Of a DNA stretch of 64,000 nucleotides, positions 36,301 to 49,623 are shown in pieces. Origin of the DNA: Trematomus loennbergii (lineage: Eukaryota; Chordata; Actinopteri; Perciformes; Nototheniidae); NCBI GenBank assembly GCA_012861695.1, contig JAAOOA010000016.1, forward strand, positions 21,412,202 through 21,476,201, in the 5' to 3' direction. How positions within the stretch are numbered: the first letter of the stretch is position 1; each line of letters starts with the position of its first letter. Made by a program: the position numbers and the translations under genes. The notes beneath the pieces are model-generated. The model was given only the letters and a program-made list of their open reading frames with translations. It made no database searches and was not told where the DNA came from.

Positions 36301-36863
36301 GTAACATATAATAGTTCCAAGTCAAACATAACACAAAGGAAGGAGACATTACAGTAAGGATTAAGGAAGCAACGAGGTAGGGACATAATAATGGATGGAC
36401 AGAGGGAAGAGGGGAATATGGAAAGGCTGGATGCTTTAACACAAAGATGACTCATTATTCTTTCTCTCAGTAACCATAGTTTTGTGGTAACACACAATAT
36501 ATGTGAACAAGGACCCGATTGATGGATCATTCGTTCACTGGAGTGGCCAATAACATTTATGCTGGAGCACATTTTAAGTGTTAAAAGGAGTTTTTCAGCT
36601 CCATTTGTCCCTGGCATTTTATTTAGAGAACAAGTGCACGAGAGGGATGCAGAGTGATAGGCATTAGCAATATAATACAAAACACTAAACATACACCACA
36701 ACTATTTGCAGTAAAGCCATGCTCTAGCTCACGGTTTATAAATATCTCCCTGGATCATAAACTTCAAGCTATGATATTCAATAACAGGAAATGGATAAAA
36801 GCAATGAAACGAAGAGGAGCAAACATGAACATGCATACTCTATCATGAGCATCCAATCTCTGA

Positions 36864-37051
36864 GCAAATGTGTTATGCATATAAGCTTGTAAATGTACAA
36901 GACATGCACTCAATACTGCTTATGAATAAGCCTGTACTCATAACTCATGGAAAAGTGTCTGTATGTGTGTGCTTGAGTATGATTATGTGTGTGTGTGTGC
37001 GTGTGTGCGTGTTTGCGTGTGTCCGTGCGTGCGTGTGTGTGTGTGTGTGTG
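36864..37051 (+). repeat. Interspersed unit copy B with TG/CGTG tail
   Basis: Nearly identical to 27042-27139 over about 98 bases (GCAAATGTGTTATGCATATA to CATGGAAAAGTGTCTGTATG), including the same accidental frame. It continues into GTGTGTGCTTGAGTATG and GTGTGTGCGTGTG repeats, without the large TG expansion or the 14-bp minisatellite of copy A. Confidence 0.8.
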
Positions 37052-37055
37052 CCAC

Positions 37056-37650
37056 TATTATCGTCAGATTTGCATAAACAGGATTTGATTGGCTGATGCT
37101 TCCACCTCAGCTTCAAAAGTTGAACATTGCTCAACTTTTGAAGCCTGAGATGCCTGGAAATCTCCGCTTTGCTTCCCACAATGCAGTTTGGCGAAAAGTG
37201 AGGCAAAGTGACGTCACCCCATTCAAAGTGAATGGGCAGAAGCGTCAGACAATCAAATCCCATTTATGCAAATCTGACAGTACAAGCGCTAGCCAATCAA
37301 ACCGCGTGTATGCTGGGAGAGACATACCGCAGGTCATTTCCTCATATTCCAAAAAATGGAGGAGAAATTAATTATAGCGGTAGGGAATCACCCGGTGCTT
37401 TATGACCAGTCCCTATTTACCTACCGGGATATAAACCAGAGGAGGCAGAGACAGTGGTAGGTTTTCGCCTGTTTGGGGAGTTTATATCCAGTTTACTTCG
37501 GGCTTTTTTGCTTCGTATGTCGGGGCGGAGATTCATGTGATTGGTTGTTGGTCGCGTTGCTCGCAAAAAATCCCCAAGCTTCAGATACGCCCACCTCCAA
37601 GATTTTTTAACGCTGCTGTGTGGACGCTCCGTTATGGCTCTCCATCATTT
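37056..37650 (+). mobile_element. PIF/Harbinger-like transposon fragment
   Basis: The left part is an extended palindrome. A 40-base arm at 37063-37102 (GTCAGATTTGCATAAAC...) pairs with 37239-37278 at 36 of 40 positions. Nested inside are the hairpin CTTCAAAAGTTGA/TCAACTTTTGAAG (37111-37143) and CCCATTCA/TGAATGGG (37218-37236). A MADF-like exon follows at 37356. The end near 37600 (AACGCTGCTGTGTGGACGC) resembles fish Harbinger ends from memory. No clean terminal repeat or TWA duplication is resolved, so boundaries are approximate. Confidence 0.5.
37356..37460 (+). pseudogene. MADF/Myb-like DNA-binding exon of a Harbinger-type element
   Basis: The 34-codon frame begins MEEKLIIAV and continues NHPVLYDQSLFTYRDINQRR before a stop. 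It matches the start of the MADF domain (Leu-Ile-x-x-Val, Pro-x-Leu-Tyr-Asp, Tyr-x-Asp, then basic residues), which Harbinger-type elements carry in their second, DNA-binding protein. The frame stops at 37458-37460 just past GTGGTAGGT, which could be a 5' splice site at about 37456, as expected for a first exon. No second exon or DDE transposase is seen downstream, so this is a fragment. The stretch is short, so some doubt remains. Confidence 0.55.
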
Positions 37651-40600
37651 AACTATGACATAAGACCTATGAAAAGCTTCAATAGAGTTCAAATAAATGC
37701 CGTAAATATCAGTCACTTGCAAAGAAAATGGAGTGGATCCATTTCTCTCATGTTGTTTAAGAATAACACCAGAAGACTTATATCTAAATAATGTGTTGAT
37801 CCTCTTCTGAGGACTGGGGGGTGGGAACCGACTGTGATTGATTGACATGTCTTTCACGCTCCTGTCAGCTCAGTTGCAACTGTCAGGGTTGGAAAATGTA
37901 TATTTAAAATGTATATTAATACTCGGTCTAGTGAACTTATCTGATTCTGTTTATCATGTGTGTTAAGGCAGAAAATCATGTTTGTTTTTATCGTTCTGCA
38001 TTATAAATAAATTACGTTTACATGCCCCAGTGTTATATTGCACAGCGTATCGTTTTATCATGCTTAACATTAATAAATAATGTAGCCAATTGAGCTCATA
38101 TTCAGTACACTTTATCACGTCCATTGTATCACGACCCACCTTACCACAAACATACAGTAGCCTATATATTTTGATCCAACTATAACTTATACACCTATAA
38201 CAGCTAAGACTAACCTCTTGAACATTTCAAATAAACTTATACTAGCTGTGCTTATGTGGTTTTTTTTCCTTCTACAGTGTGACATATCAAAATGCCAAAG
38301 TAGTACCATAATTGCTTGCCTTCTCTATTTGGGTCGCGCTAAAAAGCTAATGTGAGTGAGTCATGTTTCTCCATCACTCACAGTATTGCCGTCAATAATC
38401 CCTTTATCAAAGCAAATATCTACATTAAAGTCCCATTGCAGCCGTATATTTCTGTGTGGACATACATACATCTTCTCTATGCTGTAATTGCATGCTAACA
38501 GCATGTGTGTCTAGTGTGCACTGGAACATGCATGTGTTTGCAAGACTGTTGTTATTCCTGCCTGTGTACCTCTGTGATGGGCTATCAACAGGTTAATCCC
38601 AATAAATCCAGCCATCTAAATGATTGTGGGTCTTCTGCAGCAGAATGATCAATACAGAGATAGAGAGAGGGATGAGCCGGCTCTCCAGAACTCCGATGCT
38701 TTCAGTGACGTCAGAGCGGACTCCAGTGTGTGTGGGCGAAGGGCACTGCAGCGGTTTTTAATTTCTGAAGAGCAAACAGGCTGCCTTATCAATGTGTCAG
38801 GGCCAGGGGAGAGACATTTTCTGATTCCCAGACGCACGCTGTGATGTGGTCAGACCCTCATTTGAGAACACACACGAGGGTATACAGAGGGTCGAATCAG
38901 ATGTGCATCAAAGACACATACACAAATATATGCACAAATCTGAAGTGAAATCTGGCACGCACACACACGCTAACAGTATACAATCTCTCATTATCGTTTC
39001 AGTTCAGGACCGCAGCGTATGCACAAGGGGCCAGATGCGTATACATGGACAGATTTAATCATATCTTCTCACTTTTACTCAAAATCTGCCTGTTGAGTAA
39101 TACATTATGTTCTTTTTATCTTTTGAGGATGTTTATAAGAGATACATTATTAGCCGGTATCTTTACTGCTAACAAAATTACTAACATATTTCCGTAAATA
39201 CAATAATGAAATATCTGTAGACTGATGAGTGCATGACCTCCGGTGCAGATTGATCCTAAGCCTGACAATTAGCTACCAGAAGAATGTCTCTTATTTCACC
39301 TGCTTGTGTTCTTCTCCCTATGAAATTCACCTAACTGCCCCCAGCAGATACGGATCATATAAACAGTAAACATATTATTGATGCAAAGGTAAGCCGATTA
39401 TATGTACATGGATAATGTGTACATGTATTCATGCATAATGTATGTGTGCGCATGAGAGAGGAAGAGCAAATGCCAAGGCGTACCTCTGGTTTGTACATGC
39501 TGTATGAAGTCACCACAAAGAGAGAGTCAGGCTTCTGTATGACGGGTAGTTATTAAGCAAGTACGCAAGTTAGCAAGAAGGCAAGTAAGTAATGAATTAA
39601 GTGAGGACACTCTACTTTTTATAGCACTATTCAAAAACAGCCGTTCCTGAATGCTTCACAGTTCATATTAGAAATGCATAACATTAATCTACCCAGCATG
39701 ACACAAATAAGCTGCATTTTTCAAAACATAAACAGATAACAGTACAAGCATTGTAACAAACTAACCAAAATGGGAATGCAAAAAAGACAAGGGCAATCGC
39801 AAGCAACACACATTTAAAATGCCAGCCTATATAAGTGGATTAAAAAAGAATGTTGTAAAAATCACATTCCCCCATTGTTTTGAGCTTGGACAAAATATGC
39901 CAAGACATATGGGATACAGACTGCAGACACATAGATCCTCACTCTCTAACAAGCATCAGTCATATCACCTCCAGCCTACATCTACCAGCAAGTCCTTGAG
40001 TCACTTTTTCCACCCAATGGTGTCCAAACAACTCCCACTGTCTAACCAGCATGTTTTATAACCCTACTATTAGACCACTCTCAGAGAGAAGGAGAGACAT
40101 GTACAGAGCAGGGCTTGAAGTGTTTTTGAAGGTCTTCAGAAGAGGTGATGGAAGATCAACTGGCTAATCACAGGAGCGCAGAGGCGACAAGCTGGCTAAT
40201 GGCTCTGACGTCCATCGCCACATAGCTGTTAACCCTGTGGTAGAAACTCTAATGTGTTCAGTATCTATAATCAACCTGTCACACAGGCATAAACCTCTTC
40301 AGTTTTTGTGAAATCACATTTAAACCACAGTACTACATCAGAACTATGTTGTGAAATAGCAGTGCTGATAATTCACTCATCCTGGTGCCTTCATGGTTTC
40401 AATCATGTGACATGAATGATTTTACTCCCTGTATCTACATGACCAGACTTCGTCAGTGAATGTGAACAAATGTTCAATATACTGCAGTGAGCGAAGGTCT
40501 TAAATTGAATCTATAAAAATATTGGATGTATATAATAAAATCATTAGATATTTATATTAACTGTCACATATTGTACACATATTGTACTGGAGCCCATTTT

Positions 40601-42194
40601 AGTTTTATGAATTATTATGATAGACAGCCAAGGTATTCCCAGTTCATCAGCATTTCTAATATTTGTCCTGAGTCACAGTAGCAGAGACTTGTGCAAATCA
40701 TCACCTCCAGTGTAATTGGATTATTTGATAAATTGTTGGGGTGCCAACTAAATCCAGATGAAGAAAATAGGTTTTTAAAATATCATTATAGTTGCAATTT
40801 TATAAAATGCTGATGGTATGAGGCATGTTACTGGCAGCAGCGTACTGATGATGAGCAGACTCAGAGCTACATTTAGCACTAAAAGGCTTTTTGAATTGCA
40901 ATTACACCAGAGTCTTCAAATCAGGACAGACATGAGATTTATTTTTAGAAGTTTCTGTTAACTGTGCCAGTTAGGTGCTACTTGTAGGTTTATGATGTAT
41001 TGTGAAAACACTCCCTGATGTCAGGTAAGTGTTCACTGTCTAGCAGCAGCCCATTGCCGCAGAGGTAATGAGGGTCTACGGAGGCTCTAGGAGGGAGGAA
41101 ACACTACTCCGAGGGGCAATGAACTATGTTTATTTCTGTGTAGGGAGTACATTTACCGTGAAATGTGCAAACGAACATGGTTCGCTGTTATGTGAACAAC
41201 AAACCCTCGATCACAAACAGAAGCGCCCATCGTTTGAATAGGAAGTGAGCTTCTGGAGTTAGGAACAATTGGCTCACGAGCAGAATTAATACTGGAAAGG
41301 AGAACACCGACTACGAGGCAAACGTGGGGAGTGAAATTAAAACAGTGAAGAGGAATGAGGACATAAATGATTAGAAGGTTTTTCTCTCCTGAGGTCACCC
41401 AACTCTCGTACTACCTAACACCAGCAAAGTATGCTGAAACTCGCCCAGAGTACCCATCACACCAGGGATCAAAGTCACGGCTCTGCCTTCCTCACTGCTG
41501 GAAACACGGCGAGAATGATGTTCCTTGATCTCCCCACTCTTCACCGTACTCATCATTTTGTTCAGCTTCCCTCTGAGATCATGCCCTCATGTGATAAAAC
41601 CTTCATCTCTGCATTTATTCACTTCTTAGATGTTGCCTTTTATCATTTTAGGCACTACTGGTTGCAATGCCAATATCAGTCCAATGATAAATGTCAAGAA
41701 AAGTGAAAATAAACACCACTGGTGGAATAAGTAGTCAGATTCCTAAGAAGTAAATCAACCATAGAATAACAACTTATTTATGTCTGTAGATACAAATTGT
41801 AGTTTCAAAGCGTATGAGATAGGGCAGACATTTTGAGTCTAATATTTTAATTACACAAGCTCCATCACTGCAACATACTGTATATCCAACACACCCTTTG
41901 CTAAAGGGCAGTCTATTTAAACCCCCAGTGCTCATTCTTTATCTCTGCCCCGGCCTGCTGCTGCTGCTCTGAAAGCAGCTGGAGATGCTGCATACAGAGT
42001 TTCATAAGCTCCTACATCCACCCCAGCATTGACCTGTATCCTCGGAGTCCAAGGTTCCCTGGGGGAAGTTATTATCACTCCCCATTCTCTGCAGAGGCGA
42101 TGAAAAGTTACAGGGGGTGAGGAGGTCATAGACAAATAACCACTCTGTAGAAGGGGCCGCAAATTATTATTATTTTTATTATCGACGAATAAAG
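37651..42194. other. Non-coding DNA with a possible LINE 3' relic
   Basis: Mostly unique AT-rich sequence. At about 39612-39800, 'TTTTTATAGCACTATTCAAA', 'CTGAATGCTTCACAG' and the A-rich run after them resemble the minus-strand 3' end of a degenerate fish LINE, from memory and at low confidence. A near-perfect CRE TGACGTCA lies at 38706-38713. No host exon recognised. Confidence 0.45.
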
Positions 42195-42285
42195 GGTCCA
42201 AGGACAGAGTGTGTCGTAATTGATAAGATTGTAAAACCCCTCGAGGCAATTTTGTTATATTTGGAGAAATAAATTGAAATTGACT
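42195..42285 (+). mobile_element. Partial LINE-type 3' end, plus strand
   Basis: GGGTCCAAGGACAGAGTGTG followed by TTGTAAAACCCCTCGAGGCA and GAAATAAATTGAAATTGA is the reverse complement, with divergence, of parts of the 23277-23515 repeat, ending in the same tail. It may extend upstream to about 41940, but I cannot confirm this. Confidence 0.5.
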
Positions 42286-45200
42286 TGATCCATACCTCTA
42301 TAGTTTTTAATTGAATAATTGTTTAGTCCTATGCTATTACTTTTATGAAAGACCAAGACCTCATCTTTAAATATATTGTTAAAATGAGTCTCAAATCAAA
42401 AGCATTGATTGATTAACGAGGATATAAAACAGTGAGAGACTGCTTGATGAATGAGGTCGACGATTAAATAATTAGCACATTTGTTATTATCTTCCTTTCA
42501 TGATTTGAATGGTATTATAATACGTCAATTGCAAGCGTTTTGTATTAGCCTCTTTTCCACAGATATCTCATGTTACATCAAGATGCACGAGTAACTTTTT
42601 ATTTAAACAGGATCTTCGAACGAGAAACTATAGCATGATACTTCAAGTTAGAGTGTCACTACAGTCTTGCGACGGTACAAGGATGCTTCAGCGAACGAGA
42701 CGCACATGTTTTCTAACATGAGGGCATAAACCAGGGACCTCTAGATGAAGGAGAGTGGCTTCCTCGCTCACTATGCTACTCCTCAGTCTCCAGTGAGCCA
42801 CTTTGTAGAGGAGAATGGGAAGATTGAGGACTCTACTACCGGTTTGATGCTGGAGAAAGGCGAGGCGTAATTAGTGAGGCTGATCATGGGATTGCTCCTG
42901 GGAGAAGACGTAAATGACCCCTTCAAACATGTTATATTTCATGGCTTCTACAAGCGCCTGGCCCCCGGGGAAAAGAAGACTGAGATGTCTTATTATGTAA
43001 CATGCGACCTGGTAATTTGTGCGGTTTTACGTGGCCATCCTGCTCACATTCTTCAAGGTGAACTACTCTGAAACACACACAGACATATAAACATCAGCAG
43101 TGAGTCATAGACTGTCAGATTACCACGCATCCATTATAAAACAAAGGAAATCTACAGGGCCGTGTTCCTACAAGATATTATATAAAAGTCTATGCAAGAA
43201 ACAATAATTGAATTATTTCACAACACGGCATCTAAGAAAGAGAGAATGAATAATATTTGGGTTGACAAATCTCTACTATTCATGAATAAGTCACTAAGAC
43301 GTTTCCTTATGTTCTTGATAGTAATTTGTTCCGCGCCTATTGTTTTCAATTTTGATGCCTGACACCAACTGTTGTGTTTATTGTTTAACTTTCAGTCTGA
43401 GAGCATTTATACAAAAGAAAGTCTTATTCATCTCAAAATGAATAGCTTAGGACAGGTAATGGTGGCAAAGTAATACTGATTGTACAAAAGCAAAGCCGCA
43501 TATTGCAATAACAGGTTGTGTGTTCTTCGATGGTGTGCAAATATAGCCTCAAGTGGGTGGGAGATTTTTAGTGTTGCCTGCTTAAATATGAAAATAAACA
43601 GTGGTGGTGTGCCTATCAGGGCTCCTCTGTGTCTCTGTGCCCTTGAAGAGCTCCTGTAGGAGCAGAGAAGTGCCTGGGAGAGGCCTAATCAGCCTGTGAC
43701 AAATCAGCCTCTTCTCCAGCTTGTTTTTCATTTGGGTAATGCTAGCCTCCTCTCCTAAGTGATAAAACAACCTTTGTGGAGTGGTCTTTACACAGCTAGA
43801 TTAAATGTGATCACCTTGCCAACATACCCTGGAAGATTGCCATGATTAACAGGCAAGAGAGAATAATGATAATCATATGCAGGATAATAGCCCATACCAA
43901 ATGGCTGCATGATCTGTACATAAATCACAGCCCATTTCCCACCCTAAAGGACACGGGTTTACCCTTTGGCGGGATTTAGACGAGAACAATCGGATTTTTT
44001 TAACCCCAATGTGACCTAAATCTGATTATCTCACTACCAATTTAGAATATATAAAAACACTGCAGTAAATCTGGATGATAGAGTGTTAAAACCTTGTTTT
44101 TTCTTTCTTTCTTTCTATGCAAATGATTTCTTTTTCTTTGGTTTGGTTTGGTATGATTATACGCCTTCAAAGACAGCAAAGGGCTTCAAACTGGGACACA
44201 CAGCAAGGTGGAGACCTCATGAATGTTACAATGAGGTTAATAACGCTCAGCTTCAAACAAGACAATAATGACTCTACACAATCTGGGCTGAGTTGGGGGG
44301 AGGGGGACATTGTAAAACCGCTTTACGACATCCTGTAACCTGCCATGTAGAGCACAAAAAGGCATGTAAAAGTGTGTAAAATCATGTATTTAATCAAATG
44401 TGTTTATGCTCTTGTTTGTGAGCTTTTACACAGAAGCACGGAGTGGTAAAGTTAATAGATTTGTTGGACACAAACCGTGCAATTGTGGGTGTTTATATCA
44501 CTTACAGAAAGCCAAATCCCATCAGAAAAGCTTAGCAGTATTTTATTCTCCCACTTAAGCAGAGAGGTTTTTAGGTATTTACGCAGTCTGTATATCAGCA
44601 CTAGACAGAGTGAAAGCTGCCAGCATCCCATGAACCAAATTCATGCACAAAGTTGGAATTAATTAGCATCAACTCAATGTTATGATCTATGTGATACGGG
44701 CAAAGCTTGCATTCATATAAGATCCCTGACAGGCTTTAGCATTACCCACAACCCTTAGGGAAATCCCCCCCAGAACTAATCCATATGAGTAGGGAGGTAC
44801 ATCATGAGACAAAATGCAAAACGAAGCACACCATTAGACAGAGAAATGGGGAGAGCTACAACAAAGTAATGAGAAATCAAGTGGTACTGAATCTTAAAAT
44901 GTAGTCTATGATGAGATCTCCTTTTAGACTAGATCTGGGCACAGGAGAGGGCACATGCTTCAATGAGAATCTTCTTTCTTTTTGGCAGGTGTCCTGTAAT
45001 GGAGAACTGTGAAAAGGCAACAGCATCAAGAGGCTACTTTTACAAACTTGATATGCTGTACATGTGAAAAAGTAAAAGTCGCTGCCAGGCAACTAATCCC
45101 GTTTCCCTTTGATGAATTTAAAAGTCATCCTTTTCTTGGCACAATTACCACAAGTAGCACGTGATGAAAAGGTCAAACTCGTCAGGTTATATCTTGTCGT

Positions 45201-47180
45201 TTGTAATAAAGCGTGTGAGGTGAATACCAAAAATGTTTCATCTCCTCTGCCTCCGTGTGATGATTAGACGCGCCATGTAATCTGACTCACTGTGGGTGAA
45301 GGAACATTCTTTACACAAGAATCAACTTTATTTCCCAAAGGCGTTGACACATAGAAATTAATTAAATTCTGGTTTTAAATAGCTCTATGTGCTTTCACAC
45401 ATGGGGCCGAGAAAAAGCATAAAGGGAGAAAAAATCGACAGGAGAGAACCGAGCTAATGAGAGACACATTGACAGATATAAGCAGGACAGAGGCTATACA
45501 AATATATATATTTAGCATATTCTGTAGTCCTGAGTTATGAATAGAAAAGTGTTTGTCTTGGTAAAGCAACAAGATGCATTACTCATTACTTTGGTATAAA
45601 GAATGATTGTAACTCCAGCCATTTTTTCTTTTTACATAAATTTGCCCTACTTTGTAAAAAACCTTTGTTAGATATAAAAATTCTATTTAAGGATGAGATA
45701 AGCGTGACCACAGCTTTCTTCTTTATTATAAATGGTATCATCATATCAATTTGTTGCAGCACAGTGCTGTCCAATCTGCATGTATTGTTCATTGGCTATA
45801 CTTTCATCTTAAAATATCTCATATGCATAAAAGGGAACTTCAAACGTTCTTTATTAATTGTGTGGCCTGAACTCCGGAGTCCAGTGATTTCTGCTGAGTG
45901 GCTAGAAAGACAGCTTTCCTTTGATCATTACAGCGGTTCAGGGAGGGAGGTGAGGTCATTTAGAAGCTGGAGCCCTACAGGGAATTAGACGAGGGGGAAA
46001 TCATCAATTCAGACAGCACGGTCACATCCTGTTGCTTAAACACTGCTGATTGGACTCGATCTCAGAATCGTTACCCAGTGAGCCGGTGATGACTTCAGGA
46101 ATGAGCCCAGCATTGACACCAGATATACTTATATGGATGAGGCAGCCCCAGGGAAAGATGATAGGCTCTATCTGGCCTTCTGTGAATTGAGTCCTAACTT
46201 TACTCTCTTTCTATAAAGAGCAAATGCACAAATAATTAGACAGTGGGAAGCCTCAAGGTTTGAGTAAGTGAGCTCATGAGATAAAATCATCAGGCAGAAG
46301 AAGTCATGTACATCACTTTCTCTCTGCAACCATCTAGCATGCGCATTCTGTAAATCAGTAATGTAAGGTCACTTTGTACTATATAGGCTTATATATATAT
46401 ATATATATGCTATTTAATCATCTGGATACCACTATATATAATAACAGTACGTGTGCATACAGTATAGGAAATTGTTTATTTGTGTATTGTATGTTTGTAT
46501 GGCAAAGTTCAATACTCTGTTCTACTACAATGCATTACATGAGACCTTTCTCTTCATTTGTGTATTACAGGAACTATAATTAGAAAAGTGGTTTGTTTTT
46601 TATCATCCACTTTATTTTCTACACCATGATACCTTGTGAGAATTATTGGAAAAGGTCTTGGTCCATTGCTTTAACTGATTGGACTATTAGCTGTTGCTTT
46701 TGGGGGAAATAACTGATTTGGGAACGCAACCAGTCACACTTTAAACGACATAATGTGCTCATACCTCTCCCTACTACAGAAGAAATGGCCTCAGACAGTA
46801 GAAACAAACTCACTTAGCTTAGATTGCAGCTGCACAATCGAGCTATACTTAATGTGTGGATTTAACAAGGGTGTGTTAAACATAGACCAAAAACTATTTC
46901 CTGTTTCCAAAAATCCAAATCAAAATGAATTAATATGCAACAGGAAAAGATTATACATACAATACAATCTTAATGAGCATGATGAGATTCTGCTAAACTA
47001 AATGAATGAATCACAATGACTATCGCTCAGCCCTGATGGAATGGATTGTGCTCCAAAATTAAATAAACAAAAGCACCATAATGTTGAAGTCTATATATAA
47101 TTGTGGCCTGCATCCAAAGTAAACCTTGCATATTCCAAATTGTTTATGGGGATTTATTACTCCAAGCACCACATTTATAG
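42286..47180. other. Non-coding DNA, no gene seen
   Basis: About 4.9 kb without transposon ends. A small frame at 42745-42870 (41 residues) reads like ordinary protein composition but matches nothing I know. A (TA)n run lies near 46391-46409. The stretch at about 43830-43990 has several ATTA/TAAT sites and might be conserved. Confidence 0.45.
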
Positions 47181-48340
47181 AGGTTGCTTTATAATAAAAC
47201 ACCTAATAACACCCCTGTTAAATGTAAGGCTCGGGGGTAATAATAATCAACCGGCCTTGATCAATAATGCACACCGCCCAGGTTGTCCAGGGTCAGAAAG
47301 CACCACAGGAAACAAAAAACAGAGTTTTTGTTCTCATTGATCCTAGCCAAAATCTGTGCCAGGTGTAATCCATTTCTGCTGAGAGCGGAAACTTTTAAAG
47401 CCTCCTCCTCTTTAAGCAACACAGCAGTGGGATAACCCCTATTCATACTGCACAGAGTCAGACATACTGCAAAAGGGGGACATTAAGAGGCAATAAAAGA
47501 AGCTGAGATAGGCTGTGTTGGATTAGAAAGGCTATAGTATCGGTTAGTTTAATCGGGTAGCAAAAGCTAAAATGGCATTGACAGCACTGAGAATTGAGGA
47601 TTGAAAGGCATTACAGGACTACTGAGATTATTGATGACACATTCCCCCGAGCCTTTCCTATTCAGAGCCCGCGCTCCGACAGAGGAGCACGTAATCATAG
47701 ATTTGCGATGTTAAAGGCACAATCCTCAAAGCTGTCCGTCTGTTCCTTACAGAGGGGGGATGATACTGAGCCTCTGCAAAAGCATATGTGACACACAGAG
47801 CCAAACACATGCATTCATATTTGCAAATATTAATGAACACCATTAGGGCTGATCTGGCTCACAACAAAAGCTGCTATTAGCCCTTAAACAAATGGACCCG
47901 ATGGCAAATAAAAATCCTTCCCAATGCTCTTAAACCAGCGGGAGCAGATTCTCCTAATGCCTTCTGAAGGTAAGGCAAACACAGAGAAACAATTAACCAT
48001 CACAATCTGCCTTGTAAACTATAAAACATGGGTTATTTATTGAATTTGAGGCCAGGGTCGATCCCTGTTAAATCCTATGAATATTGTTCAGATCCAATTA
48101 AGAGAAAAACCCAGCAGCATTCAAAACATATTTAGGTCAAATTCCACTTAACTAACTAACCAGAAAAGGAAAACAGATGTGTGGTCTCAGGAGATATTTC
48201 ATGCAAATTAAACTAAATTAATGACAAATAAAAATAGCAGCCAGCCCTTGAAATATTGACACACAAACACTGCAACTATTCCATCACCAGCAAAGAAATC
48301 CCAGCAGCCACAAACAGGCGAGTTTGACTTTCAGGCTGAT
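47181..48340. promoter_or_regulatory. Candidate conserved non-coding block
   Basis: Free of repeats over more than 1 kb and dense in motifs typical of developmental enhancers. These include octamer ATGCAAAT at 48201-48208, TTGCAAATATTAATGA at 47821-47836, several TAAT/ATTA and AATCAATAA-like sites, and CATTAGGGCTGATCTGG. The frames on both strands are short and antisense to each other. The call rests on composition and my impression only; no alignment was possible. Confidence 0.25.
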
Positions 48341-49620
48341 GTATTTTCTCTCCTCTGGGCCTAGAAGCGAGAGAGGGTCATTACTGCTCGCTCGCTTCCT
48401 TTCTCATGTCGCAGAACGAAGCTGAAATTCCTGTCGCTAATCTCTGCTACCATCTCTGTTTTTTTATACACTTCACATGATCTCATTATATCAAGCATTT
48501 GTGAAACGAGCATGGCTAATTTGAAGGAAAAGAGGGCACCGCTCAGTACGAAGTCATTATGACAAATAGATATGAATTTCCACGTGAGATGGCATTTGTA
48601 AAAAAAAGAAAAAAGGAAAAATGAAATAGCTCCAGCATCCCCCTGAAGTACCTGATTGTGTCTTGCTGTTATCGAGAGGGAGAGAATCATCGCGCATATG
48701 ACGGATGTTTTAAATGATATCCCGCATGTGCTTTGATTTTATCTCATCATTTCAATTCATATGTCTCCCGGCCTGTTTCTCCCGCATCAACAGGTGGACG
48801 AAGAAAATGTGTTCCTGAGTAGGGAGCAGTTGCCATATCAACGATGCAGCGGATTGAGGCATTAGATTGCTCATCCCAAGTGCAGCCGGATATAAGAAAC
48901 ATGGTTCATTAAGTCAACGGTCCGTCGCATCATGAGCATACAGCGCCGTGTTATCTTGACATCTTGTTATGTGGTTTTTGAAGAATTGCAATTCATTAAC
49001 ACGCTGCCAATGCAGGACTAACAAACAAGCTAGTTTGTTGTGCATTCACATCCGAATCACACACACACAAACCCACACAGTGTACCCTCACTAACCACAT
49101 GCCGGTTACAAAAGCACACACACTGTTTGTGCCGGAATGAATGCGACTGTGTCCGAGAGTTTCCATTTTTGTGCAGTTAAAAGGAGACTTTGTTATGGCA
49201 GTGAGTGGGCATGCGGTGAGTCAGTGAGGGACAACTATTCAATGGGGAAAGGCCTCATTTTCTAGCCTCTCTTCCTGGTTGCATGGCCTGCCAGGGCGTT
49301 GCTAGGAGGACGCTGGCACGAACAGAAATGATGAGTTGCCCTGATAGACATCCTCCTGCTGTCCAAGAAAAAAAGGGAAAGATAAAGACATGAACTGAAA
49401 TGCCGCCACCGTTGTTCGCCTCCTTCTCCCCTCGAGGCGATCTGCTTCTCTTCTCTTCCTACTCATTTCTTTAGTATATTTTCCCAGTGCCTATAAGGCA
49501 TCTTTTTTCTGATTGTGATACCGTTGTTGTGCAGGAGAGATAAGGCTATACATACTGAAACTTTTTGTTGTGTTCAAGATTCGGTTATGTTTGCTTTCTG
49601 TTTTGGCCCAAGACACAGTC
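48341..49620. other. Non-coding DNA, no gene seen
   Basis: A 109-codon minus-strand frame at 48361-48690 has no recognisable domain. A/G-rich run near 48601-48625. No transposon ends until 49624. Confidence 0.5.
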
Positions 49621-49623
49621 TTA

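Larger units (their letters stand above)
33408..36863. other. Non-coding DNA with G-rich and purine tracts
   Basis: No supported gene. Contains a T run at about 33497-33508, the G-rich tract at 34675 and the purine tract at 35869 listed separately. The 195-codon minus-strand frame at 36114-36701 is partly antisense to the purine tract and has no recognisable domain. Confidence 0.5.

Noticed and set aside
36114..36701. 195-codon minus-strand frame, the second longest in the window
   Set aside because: Partly antisense to a purine-rich tract, Ser/Leu/Phe-rich, no domain; composition explains its length.
42745..42870. 41-residue frame starting MKESGFLAHYATPQSP with ordinary protein-like composition and a GTAATT after GGCGAGGC
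   Set aside because: Too short to stand out from chance, no family recognised, no convincing pyrimidine-rich acceptor upstream. RNA-seq would decide.
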